Below, one piece after another: positions 1 to 5,704 of a stretch of 6,647 nucleotides of DNA. Each line of letters starts with the position of its first letter. Position 1 is the first letter of the stretch. Source of the DNA: JAICLL01 sp035252155 (lineage in GTDB: Bacteria; Planctomycetota; Planctomycetia; Pirellulales; JAICIG01); assembly GCA_035252155.1 (NCBI GenBank), contig DATFDL010000131.1, positions 1-6,647 of the forward strand. The letters run 5' to 3'. Made by a program: the position numbers and the translations under genes. Below the pieces are notes generated by a model. That model ran no database searches. It saw only the letters and a list, made by a program, of their open reading frames with translations, and was not told the origin of the DNA.

Positions 1-28
1 GGAGGGCGTTCCCTACAGACCCCGAACG

Positions 29-565
29 TTACGGGGGCGACTCGGTCTCGATCTTCTGCAGTTCATCGCTCATTCGCCCGACGGCGGTTTGCAACCAGTG
101 GGCCGCGAGATAGACGAACACGCTCAGCGCCGCGGCGATGGCCGCCAGCATCAGCCAATGCCGTCGCTTGAAGCGGCGCAGTTCTGGCGCGGCCGCGATC
201 AGGCCCAGCAGGGCGGCAATAATGACCACCGCATCGAAGCTCGCCCGCTGCCAATAAGGCCCGCCCAGGTGCAGCCACATGCCGAATTCGTCGAAGGTCA
301 GCCCCAGACCGATGCCGTAGACCACGGTGGCAATGTCCTCGGACCGGCCGGTGGGGCGCACGAAGATCAGATACGCGCCCACGCCCGACAGCAAAAAGAT
401 GCCGTAGTTCAAATGGTGCACGTGCGTGCCACCCAGGTGTAAAAACAAATCGGGAATGCGGTGCGTCATGATCAGCAGCACCAACACTCGCGAGATCACA
501 AACGTAAGCACGAAGACAGCCAACACCAGCCGGGCCAGGTGCGACGTGCGCTCTCGATCGTTCAT
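29..565 (-). CDS. Conserved small integral membrane protein, unknown function (HVHH / DEFxxW family)
   Basis: This 178-residue protein has about five hydrophobic helices (residues roughly 12-33, 51-69, 79-97, 109-126 and 137-156) and a polar, acidic C-terminal tail, so it should sit in the cytoplasmic membrane. Short motifs stand out: THVHH at 47-51 leading into the second helix, FDEFGMW at 91-97 in the third, and FD at 110-111 at the start of the fourth. I recall conserved hypothetical membrane proteins in actinobacteria with the same order (HxHH, then a glycine-rich helix ending in DEFxLW, then SxDA), but no characterised function. The histidines and acidic residues could bind a metal; that is inference. 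The frame stays open upstream to 964, but that part runs backwards through the hairpin and the sulfatase, so I chose the ATG at 565 just before the first hydrophobic helix. No clear Shine-Dalgarno precedes it. A weak minus-strand -10 (TACAAT, 716-721) would put the hairpin at 582-656 in its leader. Confidence 0.78.
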   Translation of the reverse strand: MNDRERTSHLARLVLAVFVLTFVISRVLVLLIMTHRIPDLFLHLGGTHVHHLNYGIFLLSGVGAYLIFVRPTGRSEDIATVVYGIGLGLTFDEFGMWLHLGGPYWQRASFDAVVIIAALLGLIAAAPELRRFKRRHWLMLAAIAAALSVFVYLAAHWLQTAVGRMSDELQKIETESPP

Positions 566-581
566 AGATTGTTTCAATGGT

Positions 582-656
582 GGTGGCTGGGGCAGAGCCC
601 TGGCGATGCCCCGGTTGGTGAGTCGCCGGGGCATCGCAAGCTCTGCCCCAGCCACC
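582..656. repeat. Intergenic 75-nt two-stem perfect hairpin (REP/MITE-like palindrome)
   Basis: The outer arms 582-598 and 640-656 are perfect 17-bp reverse complements (arm core GGCTGGGGCAGAGC). The inner arms 603-614 and 626-637 are perfect 12-bp reverse complements (GCGATGCCCCGG). A small asymmetric internal loop (4 nt against 2 nt) separates the two stems, and an 11-nt loop (615-625) closes the structure. It lies wholly between two divergent genes, encodes nothing, has no T-tract after either arm, and shows no obvious target-site duplication. The size, symmetry and intergenic position fit a dispersed palindromic repeat of the REP/MITE type; I believe similar GGGGCAGAGC palindromes recur in Pirellulales intergenic DNA, but that is recollection. 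Alternatives are a transcribed 5' leader structure for the minus-strand membrane gene or a bidirectional transcription block. Confidence 0.85.
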
Positions 657-739
657 GAATTAACGCGAAAATCGGCCTTTGATTGACACACCGTCCGGCG
701 TTGTTTCCGGCGGCGATTGTACCGCATGCCTGCCGGCCG

Positions 740-755
740 TGTTAGAATCGCCACG
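740..755 (+). promoter_or_regulatory. Extended -10 promoter for a leaderless sulfatase transcript
   Basis: TAGAAT at 743-748 matches the TATAAT consensus at five of six positions and is preceded by TGT at 740-742, the extended -10 arrangement that can replace a -35 box. No good -35 hexamer lies at the usual distance (nearest is TTGTAC at 717-722, 20 nt away). Six bases separate the -10 from the GTG at 755, so transcription would start at or next to the first base of the start codon. This agrees with the absence of any Shine-Dalgarno sequence before that GTG. Confidence 0.5.
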
Positions 756-2227
756 TGAAGCCAATCCGCCAAATCCTCATACTGGTGTGCCTCGTTTCGG
801 CACGCGCCACGGCGCTGCCCGCTGAGCCACACCGGCCCAGCGTGCTGTTCATCGCGGTCGATGATCTGAACGATTGGATCGGCTGCCTGGACGGCCATCC
901 GCAGGTGCAAACGCCGAACATCGACCGGCTGGCCCGGCGCGGAACGCTCTTCACCAACGCGCACTGCCAGGCCCCGCTGTGCAATCCCTCGCGGTCGAGC
1001 CTATTGACCGGACTTCGGCCTTCGACCACGGGCATTTATGGTCTTCAGCCCGGCATTCGTGCCGTGGCCGCGCTCAAAGACCACGTGACGCTGCCGCAGC
1101 ATTTTGCCAGGCACGGCTACCGCACCTTCACCTCGGGCAAAGTGTTTCACGACGGCTCGATCGCGCCGGCGCGCCGGACGGACGAGTTTGACGTCTGGGG
1201 CGATCCGGGCGCGGTCGCCTATCCGCCCCAGAAGCTCGTCACCACGCCGGCCACGATCCGGGCGATGGATTGGGGCGTTTTTCCCGAGCTCGACAAACAA
1301 CAGGCCGATTGGAAAATCGCCGATTCAGCAATCGCGCACTTGCGCTCGGCAAGCGGTGAGAGCCCGTTCTTCATTGCCGCCGGCTTTCGATTGCCGCATG
1401 TGCCGTGTTTTGCGTCGCAAAAATGGTTCGATCTCTACCCTGAGTCCTCGCTGGCAATGCCGCCGGTGATCGAAGACGACCGTGACGACGTGCCCGAGTT
1501 TGCCTGGTATCTGCACTGGAAGTTGCCCGAGCCGCGGCTCTCGTGGTTGCAACGCGCGGGGCAATGGCAACAGCTGGTACGTGCGTACCTGGCGAGCGTC
1601 AGTTTTGTCGATAGCCAAATCGGCCGAGTGCTCGATGAACTGGAAATCACGGGGCGCGCGGACGATACGATCGTCGTGCTCTGGTCGGATCATGGCTGGC
1701 ATTTGGGCGAGAAGGGCATTACCGGCAAGAATTCGCTCTGGGAGCGTTCGACACGCGTGCCGCTGATCGTTGCCGGTCCCGGCGTCACCGCCAATGCCAC
1801 GTGCGCCCGTCCGGTCGAATTGCTCGATCTCTTTCCGACGCTTATCGAGCTATGCGGATTGGCGCCGGTCGAGGGACTGGAGGGTCACAGCCTGGCACCG
1901 CAGTTGCATGATGTCCACGCTCCGCGCGAGTGGCCCGCCTTGACAACGCACAACCAGGGCAATCACGCCGTGCGCAGCGAGCGCTGGCGTTACATCCGCT
2001 ATGCCGACGGCTCGCAAGAGCTTTACGATCATCGTGCCGATCCGCACGAGTGGACCAACCTGGCGGCAGACCCGTTTTATGCCGACGTCTTGCGCGAGCA
2101 CGCGCGTTGGCTGCCGTCGCGCGACGCGCCGCCCGTGCCCGGCAGCGCCGTGCGGCTGCTCACGCGCGAAAAGTGCGTCTGGTTCTGGGAAGGCAAGGCC
2201 ATCGATTGGGCTGAGAGGGAACCATGA
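755..2227 (+). CDS. Secreted sulfatase, iduronate-2-sulfatase-like (formylglycine-dependent)
   Basis: This 490-residue arylsulfatase-family enzyme should hydrolyse a sulfate ester in the periplasm or outside the cell. Residues 1-20 form a signal peptide with a likely cut after ATA-20. The metal-site aspartates are D36 and D37 (AVDDL). C76 in CNPSR is the cysteine converted to formylglycine, with R80. K129 and H132 (GKVFH), H215 (LPHVP), D312-H313 (SDHG) and K325 complete the active site. The spacing from D312 to K325 and from K129 to H132 equals that of human iduronate-2-sulfatase as I recall it (D334/K347, K135/H138), and the SDHGWHLGE and TRVPLIVAGPG stretches are typical of that branch. 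Family assignment is therefore strong, but substrate is not: the HKPH motif around the catalytic histidine reads RLPH here. The GTG at 755 is chosen because it gives a complete signal peptide. The gene converges on the LRR gene, 48 nt away, with no visible terminator hairpin. Confidence 0.93.
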   Translation: MKPIRQILILVCLVSARATALPAEPHRPSVLFIAVDDLNDWIGCLDGHPQVQTPNIDRLARRGTLFTNAHCQAPLCNPSRSSLLTGLRPSTTGIYGLQPGIRAVAALKDHVTLPQHFARHGYRTFTSGKVFHDGSIAPARRTDEFDVWGDPGAVAYPPQKLVTTPATIRAMDWGVFPELDKQQADWKIADSAIAHLRSASGESPFFIAAGFRLPHVPCFASQKWFDLYPESSLAMPPVIEDDRDDVPEFAWYLHWKLPEPRLSWLQRAGQWQQLVRAYLASVSFVDSQIGRVLDELEITGRADDTIVVLWSDHGWHLGEKGITGKNSLWERSTRVPLIVAGPGVTANATCARPVELLDLFPTLIELCGLAPVEGLEGHSLAPQLHDVHAPREWPALTTHNQGNHAVRSERWRYIRYADGSQELYDHRADPHEWTNLAADPFYADVLREHARWLPSRDAPPVPGSAVRLLTREKCVWFWEGKAIDWAEREP

Positions 2228-2275
2228 ACCTGATGCTTGAGCGCGCAAATGCCGAAGGAAACCGCGGGGCTACCT

Positions 2276-3430
2276 TCACTGTGCCACACGGCAACCTGGA
2301 CGCGCCCGTTTGAAACGAGCGATCCCTTCCTTCGTGACACGCGTATTGCGCACGTCAACGAGCGTCAGGTGTCTCAATGTGCTAAGCCGCATTAAGCCGG
2401 CATCGGTAATCTGCGTTCCGCCGAGGGCGAGGATCTCTAAATTTGGCAAGTCGATGAGATCATTCAGTCCGGCATCGCTAACCTGGGTATTAACGAGAAA
2501 AAGCGATTTCAGCGCTCGTAGGCCGCGCAGGTGGGCTAACCCGGCGTCGCTGATTCCGGTATTGCTGAGGTCCAGCCGCTCCAGCCGTTCGAGTCGGGCG
2601 AGATAAATCAAGCCCGCGTCAGTGATTTCGGGCGATCCCAACTTCAGTTCCCTAAGCTCGGTCAGCCCGCTCAGGTACTTCAAGCCGGTGTCAGTGACGT
2701 GGTCGGGACCAACAGCATATAGGAAGACGAGACGTCGCCAGCCCGACAGATGCTTGACGGCGGCGTCATCGAGCTCATTACTCATCACCTCGAGCGTGGT
2801 TACGTCGTGAAGATCGGCTAGCGGTTTGAATCGATCGCCTGTGCAGTTTGGCCCAATCACGTGAACGATGCGGATTCGGTCGAAGAGCCGGAAGCGACCG
2901 CCGGGCAGGAACTGACGCAACGCCTGCGGCAAACCCTGATCGACGTGAAAACCAAAGTGAAGTGCCGATGAATCGTCAATCACTCGTTGCTGCCGGTGAT
3001 GATGGTGCAGCGCCCAGCCCAACAACGCCGATAATGCGGTGACGCTTAGCAGCAAACCGCGCATGCCGTATTGGAAGGGCCGACGCGAGCGAAATCGTCT
3101 GCGCGCGGCCCACCAGGCGCCGCCGGCCAATCCCAATGCGAGCAATACATCGGAGATAGCCGCCGCCGGGCGAAACCAACGCACGGTTTGCGCCGGAACC
3201 CAAGCTTCCGGGTCGCGACGCGTGGCGTCGATTCCCGTAGCCCGACTCAGAAACACGATCGGCCAGCCATTCTGCCACTCGAAGTCGTTGTATTTCTCGC
3301 GGCTGACGCGGACAAAGCCGAGATTGAGAATTGCCAGCGCCGTCGCAACGGCGACCGTCGCGACGAAGACGATTACCGCGTGTAATCGGAGCGGCCTCTC
3401 GCCCGTCAAGCTCGGATTAGCGCCAGACAT
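2276..3430 (-). CDS. Membrane-anchored leucine-rich-repeat protein
   Basis: The 384-residue product has hydrophobic helices at about 18-38, 90-109 and 123-140. The last one (FQYGMRGLLLSVTALSALLG) is of the type found in many planctomycete LRR proteins. After a four-histidine run (142-145) and a linker, seven leucine-rich units follow at about 210-378. All are 24 residues long except the second, which is 25, and the pattern is LxxLxLxxTxISDAGLxxLxxL. The end, FKRARPGCRV, is a usual cap for this class. Such repeats form a curved scaffold that binds other proteins; no partner or catalytic role can be read from the sequence. With three helices before the repeats, the LRR domain would lie on the opposite side from the N terminus; which side that is cannot be decided here. 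The ATG at 3430 gives the complete first helix. The gene is divergent from the second sulfatase and convergent with the first, so it is not in an operon with either. Confidence 0.9.
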   Translation of the reverse strand: MSGANPSLTGERPLRLHAVIVFVATVAVATALAILNLGFVRVSREKYNDFEWQNGWPIVFLSRATGIDATRRDPEAWVPAQTVRWFRPAAAISDVLLALGLAGGAWWAARRRFRSRRPFQYGMRGLLLSVTALSALLGWALHHHHRQQRVIDDSSALHFGFHVDQGLPQALRQFLPGGRFRLFDRIRIVHVIGPNCTGDRFKPLADLHDVTTLEVMSNELDDAAVKHLSGWRRLVFLYAVGPDHVTDTGLKYLSGLTELRELKLGSPEITDAGLIYLARLERLERLDLSNTGISDAGLAHLRGLRALKSLFLVNTQVSDAGLNDLIDLPNLEILALGGTQITDAGLMRLSTLRHLTLVDVRNTRVTKEGIARFKRARPGCRVAQ

Positions 3431-3438
3431 GTGCGTGC

Positions 3439-3455
3439 TTTCGTTTTGGACGAAA
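3439..3455. promoter_or_regulatory. Small inverted repeat just upstream of the LRR gene
   Basis: TTTCGT (3439-3444) and ACGAAA (3450-3455) are perfect reverse complements around a 5-nt spacer. The element begins 9 nt upstream of the LRR start codon on the minus strand, so it could be an operator or a small leader hairpin that hides the start region. Six-bp arms can occur by chance, and no regulator is identified. Confidence 0.25.
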
Positions 3456-3512
3456 CTACCGCCTTGAGCCTACATCACGTATTTTGCCGAGGCTAGCATT
3501 ACACCGGACTGC

Positions 3513-3541
3513 TTGATTCGCCAGCGGGCGCCAGGCACAAT
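3513..3541 (+). promoter_or_regulatory. Sigma-70-type promoter of the second sulfatase
   Basis: TTGATT (3513-3518) and CACAAT (3536-3541) each match the -35 and -10 consensus at four of six positions, and the spacer between them is exactly 17 nt. Transcription would start near 3548, giving a leader of about 24 nt that contains the ribosome binding site. Confidence 0.4.
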
Positions 3542-3558
3542 GACCTGCGACACTGCCC

Positions 3559-3562
3559 GAGG
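3559..3562 (+). promoter_or_regulatory. Ribosome binding site (GAGG) of the second sulfatase
   Basis: GAGG lies 9 nt before the ATG at 3572, a normal Shine-Dalgarno distance. It supports that ATG as the start and contrasts with the first sulfatase, which has no such site. Confidence 0.5.
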
Positions 3563-3571
3563 CTGTAATCC

Positions 3572-4987
3572 ATGAAGAATCGTTTGTTCTCCGTCGTCGC
3601 CCTGCTGGTGCTGGTTGCCGCGGGCTCTATTGTTAACGCCGCCGAACGGCCGAATATTCTCTGGCTCATCGCCGAAGACTTTGGCCCCGAGCTGGGCTGC
3701 TACGGCACGCAGCAGGTCTGGACGCCAAATCTCGACCGCTTGGCAAGCCAAGGTGTGCGATTTACGCGGGCGTTTACCACGGCGCCCGTCTGTTCGGCCA
3801 GCCGCTCGGCGTTTATGACGGGCATGTATCAGACGACGATCGGCGCTCACAACCATCGCTCGCACCGCGACGACGGCTATCAGTTGCCCGACGGCGTGCG
3901 CGTGCTGCCCGACTGGATGCGAGCGGCCGGCTATTACACCGCCAACCTGGAAAAGCTGCCGGCCTCGTTCGGCTTTCGCGGCACCGGCAAGACCGACTGG
4001 AATTTCAGCCATCCACGAGCGTTCGACTCAGACGCTTGGGCCGAATTAAAATCGCACCAGCCGTTCTACGCCCAGATCAATTTTCAGGAGACGCACCGCA
4101 AGTTTCACGCGCCGAAGAAAGCCGATCCGGCACAAGTGGTCATTCCACCGTATTATCCCGATCACCCGGTCACGCGGGCCGACTGGGCCGAGTATCTCGA
4201 CGCGGCCAGCGAGCTGGACCGCAAGATCGGCCTGATTCTCGATCAACTCGAGGCCGACCACCTGGCCGAGAATACCATCGTCGTCTTTTTTGGCGACCAC
4301 GGGCAATGCCACGTGCGCGGCAAGCAGTTTTGTTACGAAGAGGGATTGCACATTCCGCTCATCATCCGCTGGGCCAGGAGCGTTGAGCCGCCCAGCGGAT
4401 TTCGGCCCGGCACGGTCGACGACCGGCTGCTCGAGGCGATCGACCTGGCGCCCACGATGATCGACGTGGCCGGCGCCGCCAAGCCGGCGGGCATGCAGGG
4501 CCGCATTTTATTCGGCGAGCACGCCGAGCCGCCGCGAGAATATGTGTTCGGCGCCCGCGACCGCTGCGACGAAACGGTCTTTCGGCTGCGCACGGTGCGC
4601 GACGCGCGGTATCGCTACATCCGCAACTTCACGCCCGAACGCCCGTTCTTGCAGCCCAACCAATATAAGGAGCGAAGTTATCCGGTTTGGAACTTGCTCA
4701 AGGAGCTCGACGCGGCGGGCAAGCTGACACCCGCGCAGAAGGCGTTGACCGCGCCGACCATGCCGCCCGAAGAGCTGTATGATCTGACGACCGATCCGCA
4801 CGAGATCGACAACCTGGCGGCGTCGACGAAGCCCGAGCACCAGCAGGCATTGGCCCGGTTGCGCCGCGTGCTGGAGCAATGGATTGAAGCCACCAACGAT
4901 CAGGGCCGCGAGCTGGAGCCGCCCGAGCTTGCCGCGGCCAAAGGCGTGACCAAGCCGGACTCGAATCCGAACGCGGGGATGAAATAA
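3572..4987 (+). CDS. Secreted sulfatase, heparan N-sulfatase (sulfamidase)-like
   Basis: This 471-residue enzyme belongs to the formylglycine-dependent sulfatases. A signal peptide spans residues 1-23, with a likely cut after VNA-23, so it acts outside the cytoplasm. Metal-site residues are E35-D36 (AEDFG) and D242-H243 (GDHG). C74 in CSASR is the formylglycine cysteine, in the CxASR variant of the motif, with R78. H175 (QETHR) and K251 (RGKQF) fall where I expect the catalytic histidine and the basic residue of sulfamidase (D to basic spacing of 9, as in D273/R282 of the human enzyme, from memory). K140 in GTGKTDWNF is the likely third basic residue. The start RPNILWLIAEDF, the TAPVCSASRSAFMTGMY block and the GTGKTDWNF block are familiar from planctomycete sulfatases annotated as N-sulfoglucosamine sulfohydrolase. 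The C-terminal tail (about 445-471) is polar and probably disordered. The true substrate, N-sulfate or O-sulfate, cannot be settled from sequence. Confidence 0.93.
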   Translation: MKNRLFSVVALLVLVAAGSIVNAAERPNILWLIAEDFGPELGCYGTQQVWTPNLDRLASQGVRFTRAFTTAPVCSASRSAFMTGMYQTTIGAHNHRSHRDDGYQLPDGVRVLPDWMRAAGYYTANLEKLPASFGFRGTGKTDWNFSHPRAFDSDAWAELKSHQPFYAQINFQETHRKFHAPKKADPAQVVIPPYYPDHPVTRADWAEYLDAASELDRKIGLILDQLEADHLAENTIVVFFGDHGQCHVRGKQFCYEEGLHIPLIIRWARSVEPPSGFRPGTVDDRLLEAIDLAPTMIDVAGAAKPAGMQGRILFGEHAEPPREYVFGARDRCDETVFRLRTVRDARYRYIRNFTPERPFLQPNQYKERSYPVWNLLKELDAAGKLTPAQKALTAPTMPPEELYDLTTDPHEIDNLAASTKPEHQQALARLRRVLEQWIEATNDQGRELEPPELAAAKGVTKPDSNPNAGMK

Positions 4988-5038
4988 CCGGAAGATGTAG
5001 GAACCGGCAAGCCTGCGTGCTCGTAGAACTCCATGTCG

Positions 5039-5389
5039 TCAGCGAATTCCTAGGGCAGATCGCAGGCATATATCAAGGGTGGCCATCAAACTCGCGGGAA
5101 GCGAACCAATAACCCGCTGGATATCGGCTTTGGGAACCGTATGAAGCCGCTCACAGCGAACGGCAGAGGTTGTGAGGAGCCCCGATACGATTCCATCTGG
5201 GGTGGAAGGGTCGATAATAAACTGATGCGACTGATGTGCGTGAGCAAGATTGGAGGTAATGACGGCGATCATCGTTTCGTTGATGGTCTTGTTGAGCACA
5301 TCGTTCTGAACGATGAGCGCGGGGCGCAATTTAACGCCGGGAGCGCCAATATAAGGCACATCGACGAGGACGACGTCACCGCGATTCAT
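5039..5389 (-). CDS. Type II toxin, MazF/PemK-family mRNA endonuclease
   Basis: The 116-residue product has the MazF/PemK fold signature. It starts with NRGDVVLVDVP (2-12), continues with GVKLRPALIVQND (18-30) that carries the conserved arginine R22 of the catalytic site, then AVITSNL (42-48) whose T45/S46 occupy the catalytic threonine position, and SGLLTTSAVRCERLHTV (69-85), the usual third core strand region. Family members cut mRNA at short sequences and stop growth when not neutralised; the cut sequence cannot be predicted here. The start ATG at 5389 lies inside the end of the upstream antitoxin gene (14-nt overlap), with AGGA at 5393-5396 as a close-set ribosome binding site, so the two are translationally coupled. 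All core motifs are present and the length is normal, so the toxin looks intact. It converges on the second sulfatase, with 51 nt between them. Confidence 0.9.
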   Translation of the reverse strand: MNRGDVVLVDVPYIGAPGVKLRPALIVQNDVLNKTINETMIAVITSNLAHAHQSHQFIIDPSTPDGIVSGLLTTSAVRCERLHTVPKADIQRVIGSLPASLMATLDICLRSALGIR

Positions 5390-5621
5390 GATTCCTGTCG
5401 TAGTCGTCGTAAGCTTCCATACCCGGCGCGTCCCAACCGTTCTCTTTCGATGAACGAGCCAACAGCATTCTCATTTCTTCATGTGTCCAGTCGTCACCGA
5501 GAATGGCGCGGACGCGATCGAAGATGTCTGAACGAACCAAGACACATTCGATGCCGTCGACAGTGAGCCGGATGTTGCCGGCCTCCGCCATTGCCAAATG
5601 TTGATCGTTCGTTAAAGTCAT
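5376..5621 (-). CDS. Probable antitoxin of the MazF/PemK pair
   Basis: This 81-residue protein is called an antitoxin chiefly from its place: it directly precedes and overlaps a MazF/PemK toxin gene by 14 nt, the standard order. Its body fits a family I recognise from planctomycete and cyanobacterial genomes: an N-terminal stretch with NIRLTVDGIECVLVRSDIFDRVRAIL (16-41) resembling the IDPxTxxEYVLVRADVYERL segment, an acidic DDWTHEEMRMLLARS helix (43-57), and a C-terminal GWDAPGMEAYDDYD tail (62-75). The acidic, probably disordered tail is the likely toxin-binding part. I see no AbrB-type MazE or ribbon-helix-helix domain, so how it binds its own promoter is unclear. The ATG at 5621 is the first in the frame after a plausible promoter. 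Confidence 0.78.
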   Translation of the reverse strand: MTLTNDQHLAMAEAGNIRLTVDGIECVLVRSDIFDRVRAILGDDWTHEEMRMLLARSSKENGWDAPGMEAYDDYDRNHESR

Positions 5622-5648
5622 AGAGCAAGGTTACCTACAGCCGGAACG

Positions 5649-5670
5649 ACACATACTCCCGTGTATTCTA
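5649..5670 (-). promoter_or_regulatory. Putative promoter/operator of the toxin-antitoxin operon
   Basis: On the minus strand TAGAAT (5665-5670) matches the -10 consensus at five of six positions and would start transcription near 5658, a leader of about 37 nt. No convincing -35 hexamer lies 17 nt away (TCGCAA). The short inverted repeat ATAC-6 nt-GTAT (5653-5656 and 5663-5666) overlaps the -10 and the start point, where an antitoxin could bind to repress its own operon. The repeat is too short to be sure. Confidence 0.3.
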
Positions 5671-5695
5671 CCGTCTCCGCGGGCAAGTTGCGAGC

Positions 5696-5700
5696 GAGGA
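5696..5700 (+). promoter_or_regulatory. Possible ribosome binding site (GAGGA) of the PD40 propeller gene
   Basis: GAGGA ends 4 nt before the ATG at 5705. The spacing is shorter than usual, so the site may be weak, but this is the only purine-rich match before the gene and it favours that ATG. Confidence 0.3.
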
Positions 5701-5704
5701 TCTC

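Noticed and set aside
683..688. Perfect -35 consensus TTGACA upstream of the first sulfatase
   Set aside because: No acceptable -10 lies 15-19 nt downstream (the 17-nt position reads TCCGGC), so it is not supported as a promoter.
566..964. N-terminal extension of the minus-strand membrane protein frame up to 964
   Set aside because: It reads backwards through the hairpin and into the sulfatase signal-peptide region, gives arginine-rich low-complexity sequence, and the membrane protein has a good ATG at 565.
2228..2275. Bidirectional terminator between the convergent first sulfatase and LRR gene
   Set aside because: No stem longer than a few base pairs and no T-tract is visible in the 48 nt.
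2310..3467. Several plus-strand open frames across the LRR gene
   Set aside because: They are antisense shadows of the 24-residue repeats in GC-rich DNA; the minus-strand frame carries the clear LRR pattern.
3564..3569. TGTAAT as a -10 for a leaderless second sulfatase
   Set aside because: Only 2 nt separate it from the ATG, so the transcript would start inside the gene. The TTGATT/CACAAT pair and the GAGG site explain the start better.
5141..5566. 141-aa plus-strand open frame over the toxin-antitoxin genes
   Set aside because: It is antisense to two recognisable genes and its product has no domain, signal or compositional sense.
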